DNA of 64,000 nt from Rivibacter subsaxonicus (GTDB lineage: Bacteria; Pseudomonadota; Gammaproteobacteria; Burkholderiales; Burkholderiaceae_C). Location of the stretch: contig NZ_SHKP01000007.1 of the NCBI RefSeq assembly GCF_004217215.1, forward strand, positions 124,001 to 188,000, read 5' to 3'. Both the position numbers and the translations under genes were made by a program. Below the pieces are notes generated by a model. It had not been told where the DNA came from. It worked only from the letters and a program-made list of their open reading frames with translations, and ran no database searches. Below, piece by piece: positions 37,637 to 48,752 of this stretch (the stretch's first letter is position 1; each line of letters begins with the position of its first letter).

Positions 37637-37640
<4 letters not shown>
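37002..37640 (+). CDS. pth: Peptidyl-tRNA hydrolase
   Basis: A 212-residue esterase releasing tRNA from drop-off peptidyl-tRNA. [21 protein letters not shown] holds the catalytic His, and [21 protein letters not shown] and HNGLRDI are conserved. The C-terminal tail is Lys- and Pro-rich. GATAAT lies seven bases before the ATG, directly after the rplY terminator, so pth has its own leaderless-type promoter. Its stop overlaps the next ATG (ATGA). Confidence 0.95.
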
Positions 37641-39402
<1,762 letters not shown>

Positions 39403-39464
39403 GGGCGCCATTCTAGGAAGGCGCATCGACCGGGAGCGATGACCGGGGCGGCTATCCTCGGCCC

Positions 39465-40571
39465 ATGTTCAGTTTCTTCAAGAAGAAGGTCGCCGAGCCG
39501 GCGCCGCCCGCCGCGCCGGATCTGCGATCGCTGGTGCCGATCGCGGCGGCCGAGGACCTGCCCGCGCCGGCTGCGGTTGTCGCGCCCGCGCGCATCGAAG
39601 CGGCAGTGGTGGTGGCGCCGGAGATCGTCGCCGAGGCCGAGAGCCCGGTCGAGCGCGCCTCGTGGGTGCACCGCCTGCGACAGGGCTTGCGGCGCACCGG
39701 CTCGAGCATCGCGACGGTGTTCACCGGCACCCGCATCGACGACGCGCTCTACGAGGACCTGGAGGCCGCGCTGCTGATGGCCGATGCCGGCGTCGGTGCG
39801 ACCCGCTTCCTGCTCGAGGACCTCAAGCGCCGCGTCAAGGAGGCGCGCGTCACCGATCCGGCCGCCGTCAAGGGGCTGCTCGCCGAAGCCGTGGCCGAGT
39901 TGCTGCAACCGCTGCAGCAGCCGCTGGTGATCGGGCGACAGACGCCGACGGTGGTCATGGTGGTCGGCGTCAACGGCGCCGGCAAGACCACGACGATCGG
40001 CAAGCTCACGCGCCATCTGGCCGTGGGTGGCCACGGCGTGCTGCTGGCCGCGGCCGACACCTTCCGCGCCGCGGCGCGCGAGCAGCTCGGCGTCTGGGCC
40101 GACCGCACCCAGGTCGAGATCGTCAGCCAGCAGGGCGGCGATCCGGCCGCCGTCTGCTTCGACGCGGTCAAGGCCGGCCAGGCGCGCGGCATCGAGGTCG
40201 TGATCGCCGACACCGCCGGCCGCCTGCCGACCCAGTTGCACCTGATGGAGGAGCTGAAGAAGGTCCGGCGCACGCTCGACAAGGCGATGCCCGGCGCGCC
40301 GCACGAGGTGCTGCTGGTGGTCGACGGCAACACCGGCCAGAACGCGCTGGCGCAGGTGCAGGCCTTCGATGGCGCGCTCGGCCTGAGCGGCCTGGTGCTG
40401 ACCAAGCTCGACGGCACCGCCAAGGGCGGCGTGCTGGCGGCGATCGCGCTGTGGTCGCGCCAGCGCAGCGATGGCCGCGCGCTGCCGGTCTACTTCATCG
40501 GGGTCGGCGAGAAGCTCGAGGATCTCGAGCGATTCGACGCACGCGAGTTCGCGCAGGCGCTGCTGGGCTAG
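39465..40571 (+). CDS. ftsY: SRP receptor FtsY
   Basis: A 368-residue SRP GTPase that docks Ffh-ribosome complexes at the membrane. The short acidic/Pro-Ala A domain covers residues 1-60, then the N domain. The G domain has GVNGAGKTTTIGKLTRH (P-loop), DTAGRLPTQ and LTKLDGTAKGG. TATCCT lies six bases before the ATG. Its partner ffh lies 0.8 kb downstream on the other strand. The TAG stop overlaps the stop of the convergent DUF2726 gene in the palindrome CTAG. Confidence 0.95.
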   Translation: MFSFFKKKVAEPAPPAAPDLRSLVPIAAAEDLPAPAAVVAPARIEAAVVVAPEIVAEAESPVERASWVHRLRQGLRRTGSSIATVFTGTRIDDALYEDLEAALLMADAGVGATRFLLEDLKRRVKEARVTDPAAVKGLLAEAVAELLQPLQQPLVIGRQTPTVVMVVGVNGAGKTTTIGKLTRHLAVGGHGVLLAAADTFRAAAREQLGVWADRTQVEIVSQQGGDPAAVCFDAVKAGQARGIEVVIADTAGRLPTQLHLMEELKKVRRTLDKAMPGAPHEVLLVVDGNTGQNALAQVQAFDGALGLSGLVLTKLDGTAKGGVLAAIALWSRQRSDGRALPVYFIGVGEKLEDLERFDAREFAQALLG

Positions 40572-41323
40572 GGCCGGCGCCGCGGCTGCGATCCGGGCGG
40601 TGGCGCCGGCACGGTCGGCGCGTCGAGCGGCACCGGGTTGGAGTCGAAGTCGTCGAACCAGGTCGAGGTCGGCGGCTCGGCGTCCTCGTCGACACCGGGA
40701 ATCGTCTCGTGTTCCATGCGGTCGACGATCTCGCGCGGATCGGCGGCCCGGGTGCTGATCGTCTCGCCGCCTTCGCGCCCCGCGAGCTCCATGCCGGCTC
40801 GGCCGAGCACCAGCTCGCGCACCCGCTCCTTGGGCGGCAGGTTCTCTTCGTACCAGGTCAGCACGCGCACGCCGGCGGCGCGCAGCACGCGGTCCATGCG
40901 GCCGTGACGCTTGGCTGCTCGCTCGCTCGGCGTCGAGCCCAGGCGGCGGATGTCGACCACCGCAATGACCTGGGTGTTGCCGTCGCAGATCACGAGGTCG
41001 GCGCACAGCTGGCCCGCGCGACGCATCCACTCGGTATACGAATGTCGCGTCGGCACGCGCAGGAAGCGCGACAGCGGCACCTGAGCCAGCACCAGGTATT
41101 CGGGCAGTTCGTCGCGCAGCACCTGGAACACGCGGCGCTCGACCGCGGTCAGCACGCGCGTTGGCTCCGGCGGCCAGGCGATCACGGTGTCGAGCGCCTC
41201 GACGCCGCGGCCGGTCCGGCCATTGCCCATCTCGGCCCTGGAGGCGCGGGCACGCAGGACCAGTCCGCCCAGCACCAGCACGGCAAGGGCGCCGGCAACC
41301 CAGTAGAAGATCGGCTCAATCAT
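40568..41323 (-). CDS. DUF2726 membrane-anchored protein
   Basis: A 251-residue protein with one N-terminal membrane helix (residues 5-24) and a DUF2726 domain (about 55-175), VFQVLRDELPEYLVLAQVPL through CDGNTQVIAVVDI, a fold related to restriction-endonuclease-like domains. The acidic and Pro-rich tail is probably disordered. ATG 41323 has GGGAG seven bases upstream. It lies 52 bases after ffh. Function unknown; nucleic acid binding is inference from the fold. Confidence 0.8.
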   Translation of the reverse strand: MIEPIFYWVAGALAVLVLGGLVLRARASRAEMGNGRTGRGVEALDTVIAWPPEPTRVLTAVERRVFQVLRDELPEYLVLAQVPLSRFLRVPTRHSYTEWMRRAGQLCADLVICDGNTQVIAVVDIRRLGSTPSERAAKRHGRMDRVLRAAGVRVLTWYEENLPPKERVRELVLGRAGMELAGREGGETISTRAADPREIVDRMEHETIPGVDEDAEPPTSTWFDDFDSNPVPLDAPTVPAPPPGSQPRRRP

Positions 41324-41375
41324 CGTCGTGCTCCCTTGTTCGCAGCTCGGCGACCGGCCGCAGACGGGATCCCGT

Positions 41376-42779
41376 TCAACGCGGCAGGCCCTTGAGCCCG
41401 CCGGCTCCACCCATGCGGCGCATCATCTTCATCATGCCGCCGCCCTTCATCTTCTTCATCATGCCCTGCATCTGCTCGAATTGGTTCAGCAGCCGATTCA
41501 CTTCTTGCACCTGGACACCAGCTCCCGCCGCAATGCGGCGTTTGCGCGACGCCTTGAGCAGTTCCGGCTTGCGCCGTTCGAGCGGCGTCATCGAACGGAT
41601 GATGCCTTCCATGCGACGCATGTCACGTTCGGCGCGGTCCATGTTGGCCTGACCGACATTGGCTGCCTTGCCGCCCATCATCTGGGTCGGCAGCTTGTCG
41701 ATCAGGCCGCCGAGGCCGCCCATCTTCTTCATCTGGCCGAGCTGGGCCAGGAAGTCCTCGAGGTCGAAGCCGTCGCCGGACTTGAGCTTGCCCGCGAGCT
41801 TCTGCGCTGCCTCGACGTCGATGCCCTTGGTGACCTCCTCGACCAGCGCGACGATGTCGCCCATGCCGAGCACGCGGCCGGCGTGGCGCTCGGCGTCGAA
41901 GACCTCGAGCCCGTCGAGCTTCTCGGAGGTGCCGGCAAACTTGATCGGCACGCCGGTGATGGCCCGCACCGACAGCGCGGCGCCGCCGCGCGAGTCGCCG
42001 TCGAGCTTGGTCAGCACGATGCCGGTCAGCGGCAGCGCGGCGCCGAAGGCCTTGGCGGTGTTGACCGCGTCCTGGCCCTGCATCGCGTCGACCACGAACA
42101 GCGTCTCGATCGGATTGACCGCCGCGTGCAGCGCCGCGATCTCGGCCATCAGCGCCTCGTCGATGCCCAGGCGTCCGGCGGTGTCCAGGATCAGCACGTC
42201 GAAGTAATGCTTCTTCGCGTAATCGAGCGCGGCCAGCGCGATCTCGACCGGCTTGTCACTGGCGCTCGACGGGAACCACTCGGCGCCGGCCTGCGCCGTC
42301 ACGGTCTTGAGCTGCTCGATCGCCGCCGGCCGGTAGATGTCGGCCGAGACCGTGAGCACCTTCTTGCGGCGCTTCTCGATCAGGTGCCGGGCCAGCTTGG
42401 CACTGGTGGTGGTCTTGCCGGCGCCCTGCAGGCCGGCCATCAGGATCACCGCGGGCGGCTGGGTGGCGAGGTTGATCTCGCTGGCGCCGGCCTTGAGCTT
42501 GCCGTCGGCATCGACCTCGCCCATCGTCGCGGCGAGCTCCTTCTGCACCACCGACACCAGCACCTGGCCCGGCGTCAGCGAGCCGACGACCTCCTGGCCG
42601 AGCGCCTTGAGCTTGACGCGGGCGATGAAGTCGCGCACCACCGGCAGCGCGACGTCGGCCTCGAGCAACGCCATGCGCACCTCGCGCAGCATGTCCTGCA
42701 CGTTGTCTTCGGTGATGCGGGCCTGGCCCCGCATCGTCTTGACGATGCGACCCAGGCGATCGGAGAGGGCAGAAGCCAT
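41376..42779 (-). CDS. ffh: Signal recognition particle protein Ffh
   Basis: A 467-residue SRP GTPase. The N domain is followed by the G domain with MAGLQGAGKTTTSAKLARHL, DTAGRLGIDEALM and LTKLDGDSRGGAAL. The Met-rich M domain (about 300-440) binds 4.5S RNA and signal peptides: GGMMKMMRRMGG near the end and FEQMQGMMKKMKGGG. ATG 42779 gives the canonical MASALSDRLGRIVKTM. It diverges from the ccsA-like gene. Confidence 0.95.
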   Translation of the reverse strand: MASALSDRLGRIVKTMRGQARITEDNVQDMLREVRMALLEADVALPVVRDFIARVKLKALGQEVVGSLTPGQVLVSVVQKELAATMGEVDADGKLKAGASEINLATQPPAVILMAGLQGAGKTTTSAKLARHLIEKRRKKVLTVSADIYRPAAIEQLKTVTAQAGAEWFPSSASDKPVEIALAALDYAKKHYFDVLILDTAGRLGIDEALMAEIAALHAAVNPIETLFVVDAMQGQDAVNTAKAFGAALPLTGIVLTKLDGDSRGGAALSVRAITGVPIKFAGTSEKLDGLEVFDAERHAGRVLGMGDIVALVEEVTKGIDVEAAQKLAGKLKSGDGFDLEDFLAQLGQMKKMGGLGGLIDKLPTQMMGGKAANVGQANMDRAERDMRRMEGIIRSMTPLERRKPELLKASRKRRIAAGAGVQVQEVNRLLNQFEQMQGMMKKMKGGGMMKMMRRMGGAGGLKGLPR

Positions 42780-42916
42780 TGGTGCGAAGGTTCTCGGCCC
42801 CGGCGTGGGCCCTGTCTCGATTGACGCTGCTGCATGCGGCGCTGCGGCCACACTCGCGAAGCAGCATCAGGGATGCGTCGCGGAGCCTCGGGAGGCGCTC
42901 GGTACACTTGAAGCCC

Positions 42917-42943
42917 ATGATTGTATTGCCGAGGTTCTCGTGA
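42917..42943 (+). CDS. Eight-residue leader ORF overlapping the ccsA-like start
   Basis: ATG 42917 encodes MIVLPRFS and stops at TGA 42941-42943, which overlaps the GTG start of the next gene (GTGA). TACACT lies eight bases before this ATG, so a transcript would start at or near the leader ATG. Coupled translation from leader to the main gene is inference. Confidence 0.35.
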   Translation: MIVLPRFS

Positions 42944-43836
42944 GCACGGGCTCGCTGGTGGCGAGCGCCGGCTGGCCGATGACCGTGGCCAGCGTGGTCG
43001 CCTTGCTGGCCTATGCGGCGACCGCCGTGCGCGCGCAAGTGATTGCCGGGGCGGCCGCGTTGCCGGCCTCGGCACCGACTGCCGCGGCTCCGCGTGGCCT
43101 CGAGGGCGGCCTGCTGATGCTGGGCTGGCTGGCGCAGGGCGTGGCGATCGCTGTCCATGCCGCCGGACTCGACCTCGATCCGCCCGGCACCCGCTTCGGC
43201 TTCGCGCCGGCGCTGTCGCTGACGGTGTGGCTGGTGCTGGCGGTCTACGCGATCGAGAGCCGGGTCCTGCCGCTGCCGGCGCTGCAGCGCGTGCTGGCGC
43301 TGCTCGGCGGCGCCTCGGTGGCGCTGGCGCTGGCCTTTCCGGGCGAGTTGCGGGCGCATGCCGGCTCGCCCTGGGCGCCGATCCACTGGGTGCTCGGCAT
43401 CGCCTCCTACGGCTTGTTCGGCGTTGCGGTGCTGCATGCGGCGCTGCTGCGCAAGGCCGAGCAGCGGCTGCGACTGAAGCCCGGCGCCGGCGCGCGCGCG
43501 CTGCCGCCGCAGAACGCGCATGGCGTGTTCGGCCTGCCGCTGCTGCGACTCGAGAAGCTGACCTTCCGCTTCGTCGAGGCCGGCTTCGTCGTGCTGTCGG
43601 CCACGATCGTGCTCGGCTGGTGGTTCGCCACGCCCTGGCGCTGGGACCACAAGGCCATCTTCTCCCTGCTGTCGTGGGCCGTGTTCGCCGGGCTGCTGGT
43701 GGGCCGCCACAGCCGTGGCTGGCGCGGGCGGCAGGCGACCCGCTGGCTCTATGTCGGCGCCGGCCTGCTGCTGCTGGCCTATGTCGGCTCGCGTTTCGTG
43801 CTCGAGGTGCTGCTGCAACGCAGTGCGCTCGGCTGA
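42940..43836 (+). CDS. CcsA/YpjD-type cytochrome c assembly family membrane protein
   Basis: A 298-residue protein with about eight membrane helices. WAPIHWVLGIASYGLFGVAVLHAALL and the later FATPWRWDHKAIFSLLSWAVF match the CcsA-family core, including the conserved His residues. It lacks the WGxGGWD haem-handling motif in full form, so it is the shorter YpjD-like branch whose role is not certain. I use GTG 42940, with GAGG five bases upstream; ATG 42979 is an alternative. It opens the run ccsA-PP0621-pilS-pilR-ampD. Confidence 0.83.
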   Translation: MSTGSLVASAGWPMTVASVVALLAYAATAVRAQVIAGAAALPASAPTAAAPRGLEGGLLMLGWLAQGVAIAVHAAGLDLDPPGTRFGFAPALSLTVWLVLAVYAIESRVLPLPALQRVLALLGGASVALALAFPGELRAHAGSPWAPIHWVLGIASYGLFGVAVLHAALLRKAEQRLRLKPGAGARALPPQNAHGVFGLPLLRLEKLTFRFVEAGFVVLSATIVLGWWFATPWRWDHKAIFSLLSWAVFAGLLVGRHSRGWRGRQATRWLYVGAGLLLLAYVGSRFVLEVLLQRSALG

Positions 43837-43845
43837 GGTGACCGG

Positions 43846-44103
43846 ATGGTCGTGCGTCTGTTGTTGATCCTGGTACTGGTGCTGGTCGTGCTCGGCTGGC
43901 TGCGCAGCCGCAAGGCGTCGCGAGCGTCGGCCAAGCCGAAGGCCGCCGAGCGCGCGGCCGCGCCGACCGACGCCGCGGCGGCGCAGCCGGTGCTGCCCTG
44001 CGCGTTCTGTGGCGCCTATCTCCCGCGCGCCGATGCGCTGCCGGGCCGCGGTGGGGCGCTCTACTGCAGTGAAGCGCATCGCCGCGAAGCGGGCGATGTC
44101 TAG
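43846..44103 (+). CDS. PP0621 family protein
   Basis: An 85-residue protein with one N-terminal membrane helix (residues 2-18), a basic Ala-rich linker and a C-terminal zinc-ribbon-like piece LPCAFCGAYLPRADAL ... ALYCSEAHRRE. This matches the PP0621 family that accompanies pilS in beta- and gammaproteobacteria. It stops directly before the pilS GTG. Function unknown; a metal-binding cytosolic knob anchored in the membrane is the visible architecture. Confidence 0.82.
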   Translation: MVVRLLLILVLVLVVLGWLRSRKASRASAKPKAAERAAAPTDAAAAQPVLPCAFCGAYLPRADALPGRGGALYCSEAHRREAGDV

Positions 44104-45933
44104 GTGAACACCAGCACGAGCCGCGCCCAGGGTACCGAATCGACCTGGTTCGGCACCATCGACGGCGTCACGGACGACGACGGCAGTTCGCGCCTGGATC
44201 GCGGCGAGTGGCGCGCCAGCGACGCGCCGGATTCGCGCTTCCTGTCGCGCCAGGCGCGTCGCATCGCCGCCAGCGGGCCGAGTGCCTTCGTGCGGCTGTA
44301 CCGGGTCTTCATCAACGCGCGCGCGCTGCTGGGCGTGGTGCTGCTGGGTGCGGTGCTGCTGATCTCGGCACTGGCGCCGAGCGCGCAGACCAGCCTCGTC
44401 TTCCTGTGCGCGGTCTACGCCGGCGTGGCGCTGGCAGTGGCCCTGTTCCCGCGCTGGCTCGGCGCGCCGGTCGGCAACCGGCTCGGACGCCGGCAGTGGC
44501 TCGGCACGATCGGCGTCGATGTCGCCGCCTTCGGCCTGCTGCACCTGCTGAGCGCCGACTTCGGCCTGAACGGCGCGGCGCTGCTGGTGATGCCGGTGCT
44601 GATGGCCGGTGTGCTGACGCCACGCGTTCACGCGCTGGGCCTGGCGGCTGCGGTTGCCTTGCTGCTGCTGGTGCAATCGCTGGCCAGTCTCGCCGCCGGC
44701 GAGGAGCCCTATCTGAAGCTGACGCAGGCCGGCCTCGCCGGCGCCGGGCTGTTCCTGGTGACGGTGCTCGCCAATGAACTGGCCGGCCGGCTGGCACGCG
44801 AGGAACTCACCGCGCGCGGCAGCCTCGAGTTGGCACGCCAGCAGGCACGCCTGAATCGTCTGGTACTCGAGGAGATGCAGGAAGGCGTGCTGGTGGTGGA
44901 CCGTCGCACGCGCCTGCGTGCGGCCAACCCGGCGGCGCGCGCGCTGCTCGGGGTCAGCGGACCGATCGGGGAGTCGAGCACGCTCGACGCCAAGGCGGGC
45001 TGGCAGCCGCTGGCGCAGGCGGTCGGCCAGGCCTACGCGCAGCGCGACTGGCCGGCCGATGGTCGCGACATCACGCTGACCACGCCCGACGGCCATCCGC
45101 GCCACCTGCATACGCGGCTGCGCTTCACGCAGGGGCAGGCGGGTGGCAGTGAGCTCGCGCTGGAGGACTACGCGGTGCTGTTCATTGAGGACCTGCGCAC
45201 GGTGCAGGCGCGCGTGCGCCAGGAGAAGCTGGCCGCGATGGGGCGGGTGTCGGCCGGCATCGCGCACGAGATCCGCAACCCGCTGACGGCGATCATGCAG
45301 GCCAATGCGCTGCTGGCCGAAGACATCGAGCTGCCGGCCCAGCGCCTGCTGGTGCGCATGGTCGACGACAACGCGCAGCGCCTCAAGCGCATCGTCGACG
45401 ACGTGCTCGAGGTGGCGCCAGGCGAGACCTCGGCGCCGGCGCCGCTCGATGCCAGCGCCTTCGTCGCCGCGGCCTGCAGCGAATGGGCTCGCACGGCGCA
45501 GCTGCAGCTGGGCGAAGGCAGCCCCTTGCGGGTCGATCTGCCCGCCGAGGCGCTCGGTGTCGAGTTCGATGCCGACCATCTGCGCCGCGTGCTGGTGAAC
45601 CTGCTCGACAACGCATTGCGCCACGGCACCAGCCAGCCCGGTGCGGTCTGGGTGCGCCTGGCCGGCGATGGCGACGGCCTGGTGCGGCTGCTGGTGGCCA
45701 GTGACGGCGCGCCGATCCCGCCCGAGGTCGAACGCCATCTCTTCGAACCCTTCTTCTCGAGCCGCAGCCGCGGCACCGGACTCGGCTTGTATATTTGTCG
45801 CGAGCTCTGCGAGCGCTACGGAGCGAGCATCGAGTACCAGCAGCGGCCCGGCACCAGCCGCCACCGCAACGCCTTCTGGGTCACGATGAGGCGCGTGACC
45901 CTGCCCAGCCCCGAGCCGCGCCTGCACGCCTGA
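44104..45933 (+). CDS. pilS: PilS-type sensor histidine kinase
   Basis: A 609-residue kinase with a cytoplasmic N-tail, about six membrane helices (residues 70-225), a PAS-like domain (about 255-365), HisKA with GIAHEIRNPLTAIMQA and an ATPase domain with LLDNALRHGT and RGTGLGLYICRELC. The start is GTG 44104 directly behind the upstream stop. The six-helix plus PAS layout and the NtrC-type partner downstream identify PilS, which with PilR controls type IV pilin transcription. Confidence 0.9.
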   Translation: MNTSTSRAQGTESTWFGTIDGVTDDDGSSRLDRGEWRASDAPDSRFLSRQARRIAASGPSAFVRLYRVFINARALLGVVLLGAVLLISALAPSAQTSLVFLCAVYAGVALAVALFPRWLGAPVGNRLGRRQWLGTIGVDVAAFGLLHLLSADFGLNGAALLVMPVLMAGVLTPRVHALGLAAAVALLLLVQSLASLAAGEEPYLKLTQAGLAGAGLFLVTVLANELAGRLAREELTARGSLELARQQARLNRLVLEEMQEGVLVVDRRTRLRAANPAARALLGVSGPIGESSTLDAKAGWQPLAQAVGQAYAQRDWPADGRDITLTTPDGHPRHLHTRLRFTQGQAGGSELALEDYAVLFIEDLRTVQARVRQEKLAAMGRVSAGIAHEIRNPLTAIMQANALLAEDIELPAQRLLVRMVDDNAQRLKRIVDDVLEVAPGETSAPAPLDASAFVAAACSEWARTAQLQLGEGSPLRVDLPAEALGVEFDADHLRRVLVNLLDNALRHGTSQPGAVWVRLAGDGDGLVRLLVASDGAPIPPEVERHLFEPFFSSRSRGTGLGLYICRELCERYGASIEYQQRPGTSRHRNAFWVTMRRVTLPSPEPRLHA

Positions 45934-45945
45934 TCTGCACGCCTG

Positions 45946-45947
<2 letters not shown>
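45922..45947 (+). repeat. Perfect 13 bp tandem duplication at the pilS-pilR junction
   Basis: CTGCACGCCTGAT occurs twice in direct succession (45922-45934 and 45935-45947). The first copy holds the pilS TGA, the second the TGATG at the pilR start. Without the duplication the two genes would share TGATG. Confidence 0.85.
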
Positions 45948-47610
<1,663 letters not shown>

Positions 47611-47620
47611 CGAAAACGCG

Positions 47621-48226
47621 ATGAAGAGCTTGCCCGCGCGCGCGCGATGGCCGCTGGGCTGGTGCCCACAGGCGCGACGCGTCGAGTCACCGAACTTCGG
47701 CCCGCGGCCGAGTGGCACCGAGGTCACGCTGGCGGTGATCCACTCGATCAGCCTGCCGCCCGGCGAGTACGGCGGCGATGCGATCGAGCGCCTGTTCACC
47801 AATCGCCTCGACTGGGAGGCGCATCCTTACTTCGGCCAGATCCGCGGCGCCGAGGTCTCGGCGCATTTCCTGATCCGGCGCGACGGCGAACTCGTGCAGT
47901 TCGTCTCGGTCGACGAGCGTGCGTGGCACGCAGGGCGATCGAGCTGGTGCGGGCGAGAAAACGTGAACGACTACTCGATCGGCATCGAGCTCGAGGGCCT
48001 CGAAGGCGAGCGCTTCGAGGCCGTGCAATACGAGTGCCTGTCCACGCTGCTCGAGGCGGTCCGCGACACGCTGCCGCAACTGGCCGAAGTGGTCGGCCAC
48101 GAGCATGTGGCGCCGGGTCGCAAGCAGGACCCTGGAGAGGGCTTCGACTGGGCCCTTCTGGGCCGGCGACTGGCCGCTAGTGGCCTCGGTATTTTCCCTT
48201 CGCCCACCGGGGTGGGCAGCGCCTGA
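47621..48226 (+). CDS. ampD: 1,6-anhydro-N-acetylmuramyl-L-alanine amidase AmpD
   Basis: A 201-residue cytoplasmic zinc amidase recycling anhydromuropeptides. SPNFGPRPSGTEVTLAVIHS holds the first His ligand; VGHEHVAPGRKQDPG holds the second His, catalytic Lys and Asp ligand. NVNDYSIGIELEG is conserved. ATG 47621 is 10 bases after pilR. Family knowledge: AmpD lowers the peptide signals that induce AmpC through AmpR in some bacteria; no ampR/ampC is seen here. Confidence 0.93.
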   Translation: MKSLPARARWPLGWCPQARRVESPNFGPRPSGTEVTLAVIHSISLPPGEYGGDAIERLFTNRLDWEAHPYFGQIRGAEVSAHFLIRRDGELVQFVSVDERAWHAGRSSWCGRENVNDYSIGIELEGLEGERFEAVQYECLSTLLEAVRDTLPQLAEVVGHEHVAPGRKQDPGEGFDWALLGRRLAASGLGIFPSPTGVGSA

Positions 48227-48396
48227 GCGACGTCGTCGGCATCGCCGCGGTTCAGCATTCATGCGCCCTGGCGGCGTGTTCGTCCCCCGGCAGCAAGCAA
48301 CGGCGCGGCACCTCGCCGAGCGGCACTGTATCCATGCGCAACAGCGGCGCGCGTCGTCTTGCGCGCCACTTCCCAGCGGTTGTCGGACTGCGGCTC

Positions 48397-48412
48397 GAAC
48401 ACTACATCTAGT
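48397..48412 (+). promoter_or_regulatory. NrdR box 1
   Basis: ACACTACATCTAGTGC, an imperfect palindrome close to the NrdR consensus ACACWATATATWGTGT. It lies just upstream of the predicted nrdA -35 element and 31 bp centre to centre from box 2, three helical turns, the spacing known for NrdR pairs. Confidence 0.85.
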
Positions 48413-48441
48413 GCTTGTGATGGGTATGGGCGCTAGATATA
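48413..48441 (+). promoter_or_regulatory. Predicted sigma70 promoter of nrdA
   Basis: TTGTGA (48413-48418), a 17-base spacer and TATAGT (48436-48441). The -35 follows NrdR box 1 and the -10 lies inside box 2, so bound NrdR would block RNA polymerase. Predicted start near 48448. Confidence 0.7.
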
Positions 48442-48443
48442 GT
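48428..48443 (+). promoter_or_regulatory. NrdR box 2
   Basis: GCGCTAGATATAGTGT, an NrdR-type palindrome overlapping the predicted -10 element of nrdA. Separated from box 1 by 15 bases. Confidence 0.85.
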
Positions 48444-48752
48444 GTGCTCGTGCTATCCTTCGCCCTGCCAACGATGACCCGCCGGTCTTGCCCCGCAGCT
48501 CCTGCAGCGCGGCTCGCAGGCCGCACGCAAGCGCAGGTTCATCGGTCGCAGCACGGGTCGTCGAACGCACAGTTCGCTGGCCCGTCGGTTTCTGCGGCGC
48601 GCAACTTGCGAAAGCTTTCAATCAGCACGCCGACCGGTGTGCCCGAACTCCACGCGGAGCGGGCGCACGGGACGCCCATTCGCTGAAGGCTTTCGCACGC
48701 TGCGGCCGCACGCGCCTGGTTCACACGTCACGACAACATCAAGAGGAAGTTC
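48444..48752 (+). other. Long 5-prime leader of nrdA
   Basis: The region 48227-48752 between ampD and nrdA carries no gene I can support; its first 170 bases are unremarkable. Downstream of the promoter about 305 bases of leader remain. GCGAAAGCTTTC (48608-48619) can pair with GAAGGCTTTCGC (48685-48696) over 12 positions with one G-U, enclosing a GGGCG-CGCCC stem (48661-48677). No recognised riboswitch motif is evident. Confidence 0.5.

Noticed and set aside
48105-48686. 193-codon frame across the ampD end and nrdA leader
   Set aside because: Overlaps ampD, runs through the NrdR boxes and promoter, lacks a start signal and shows no domain.
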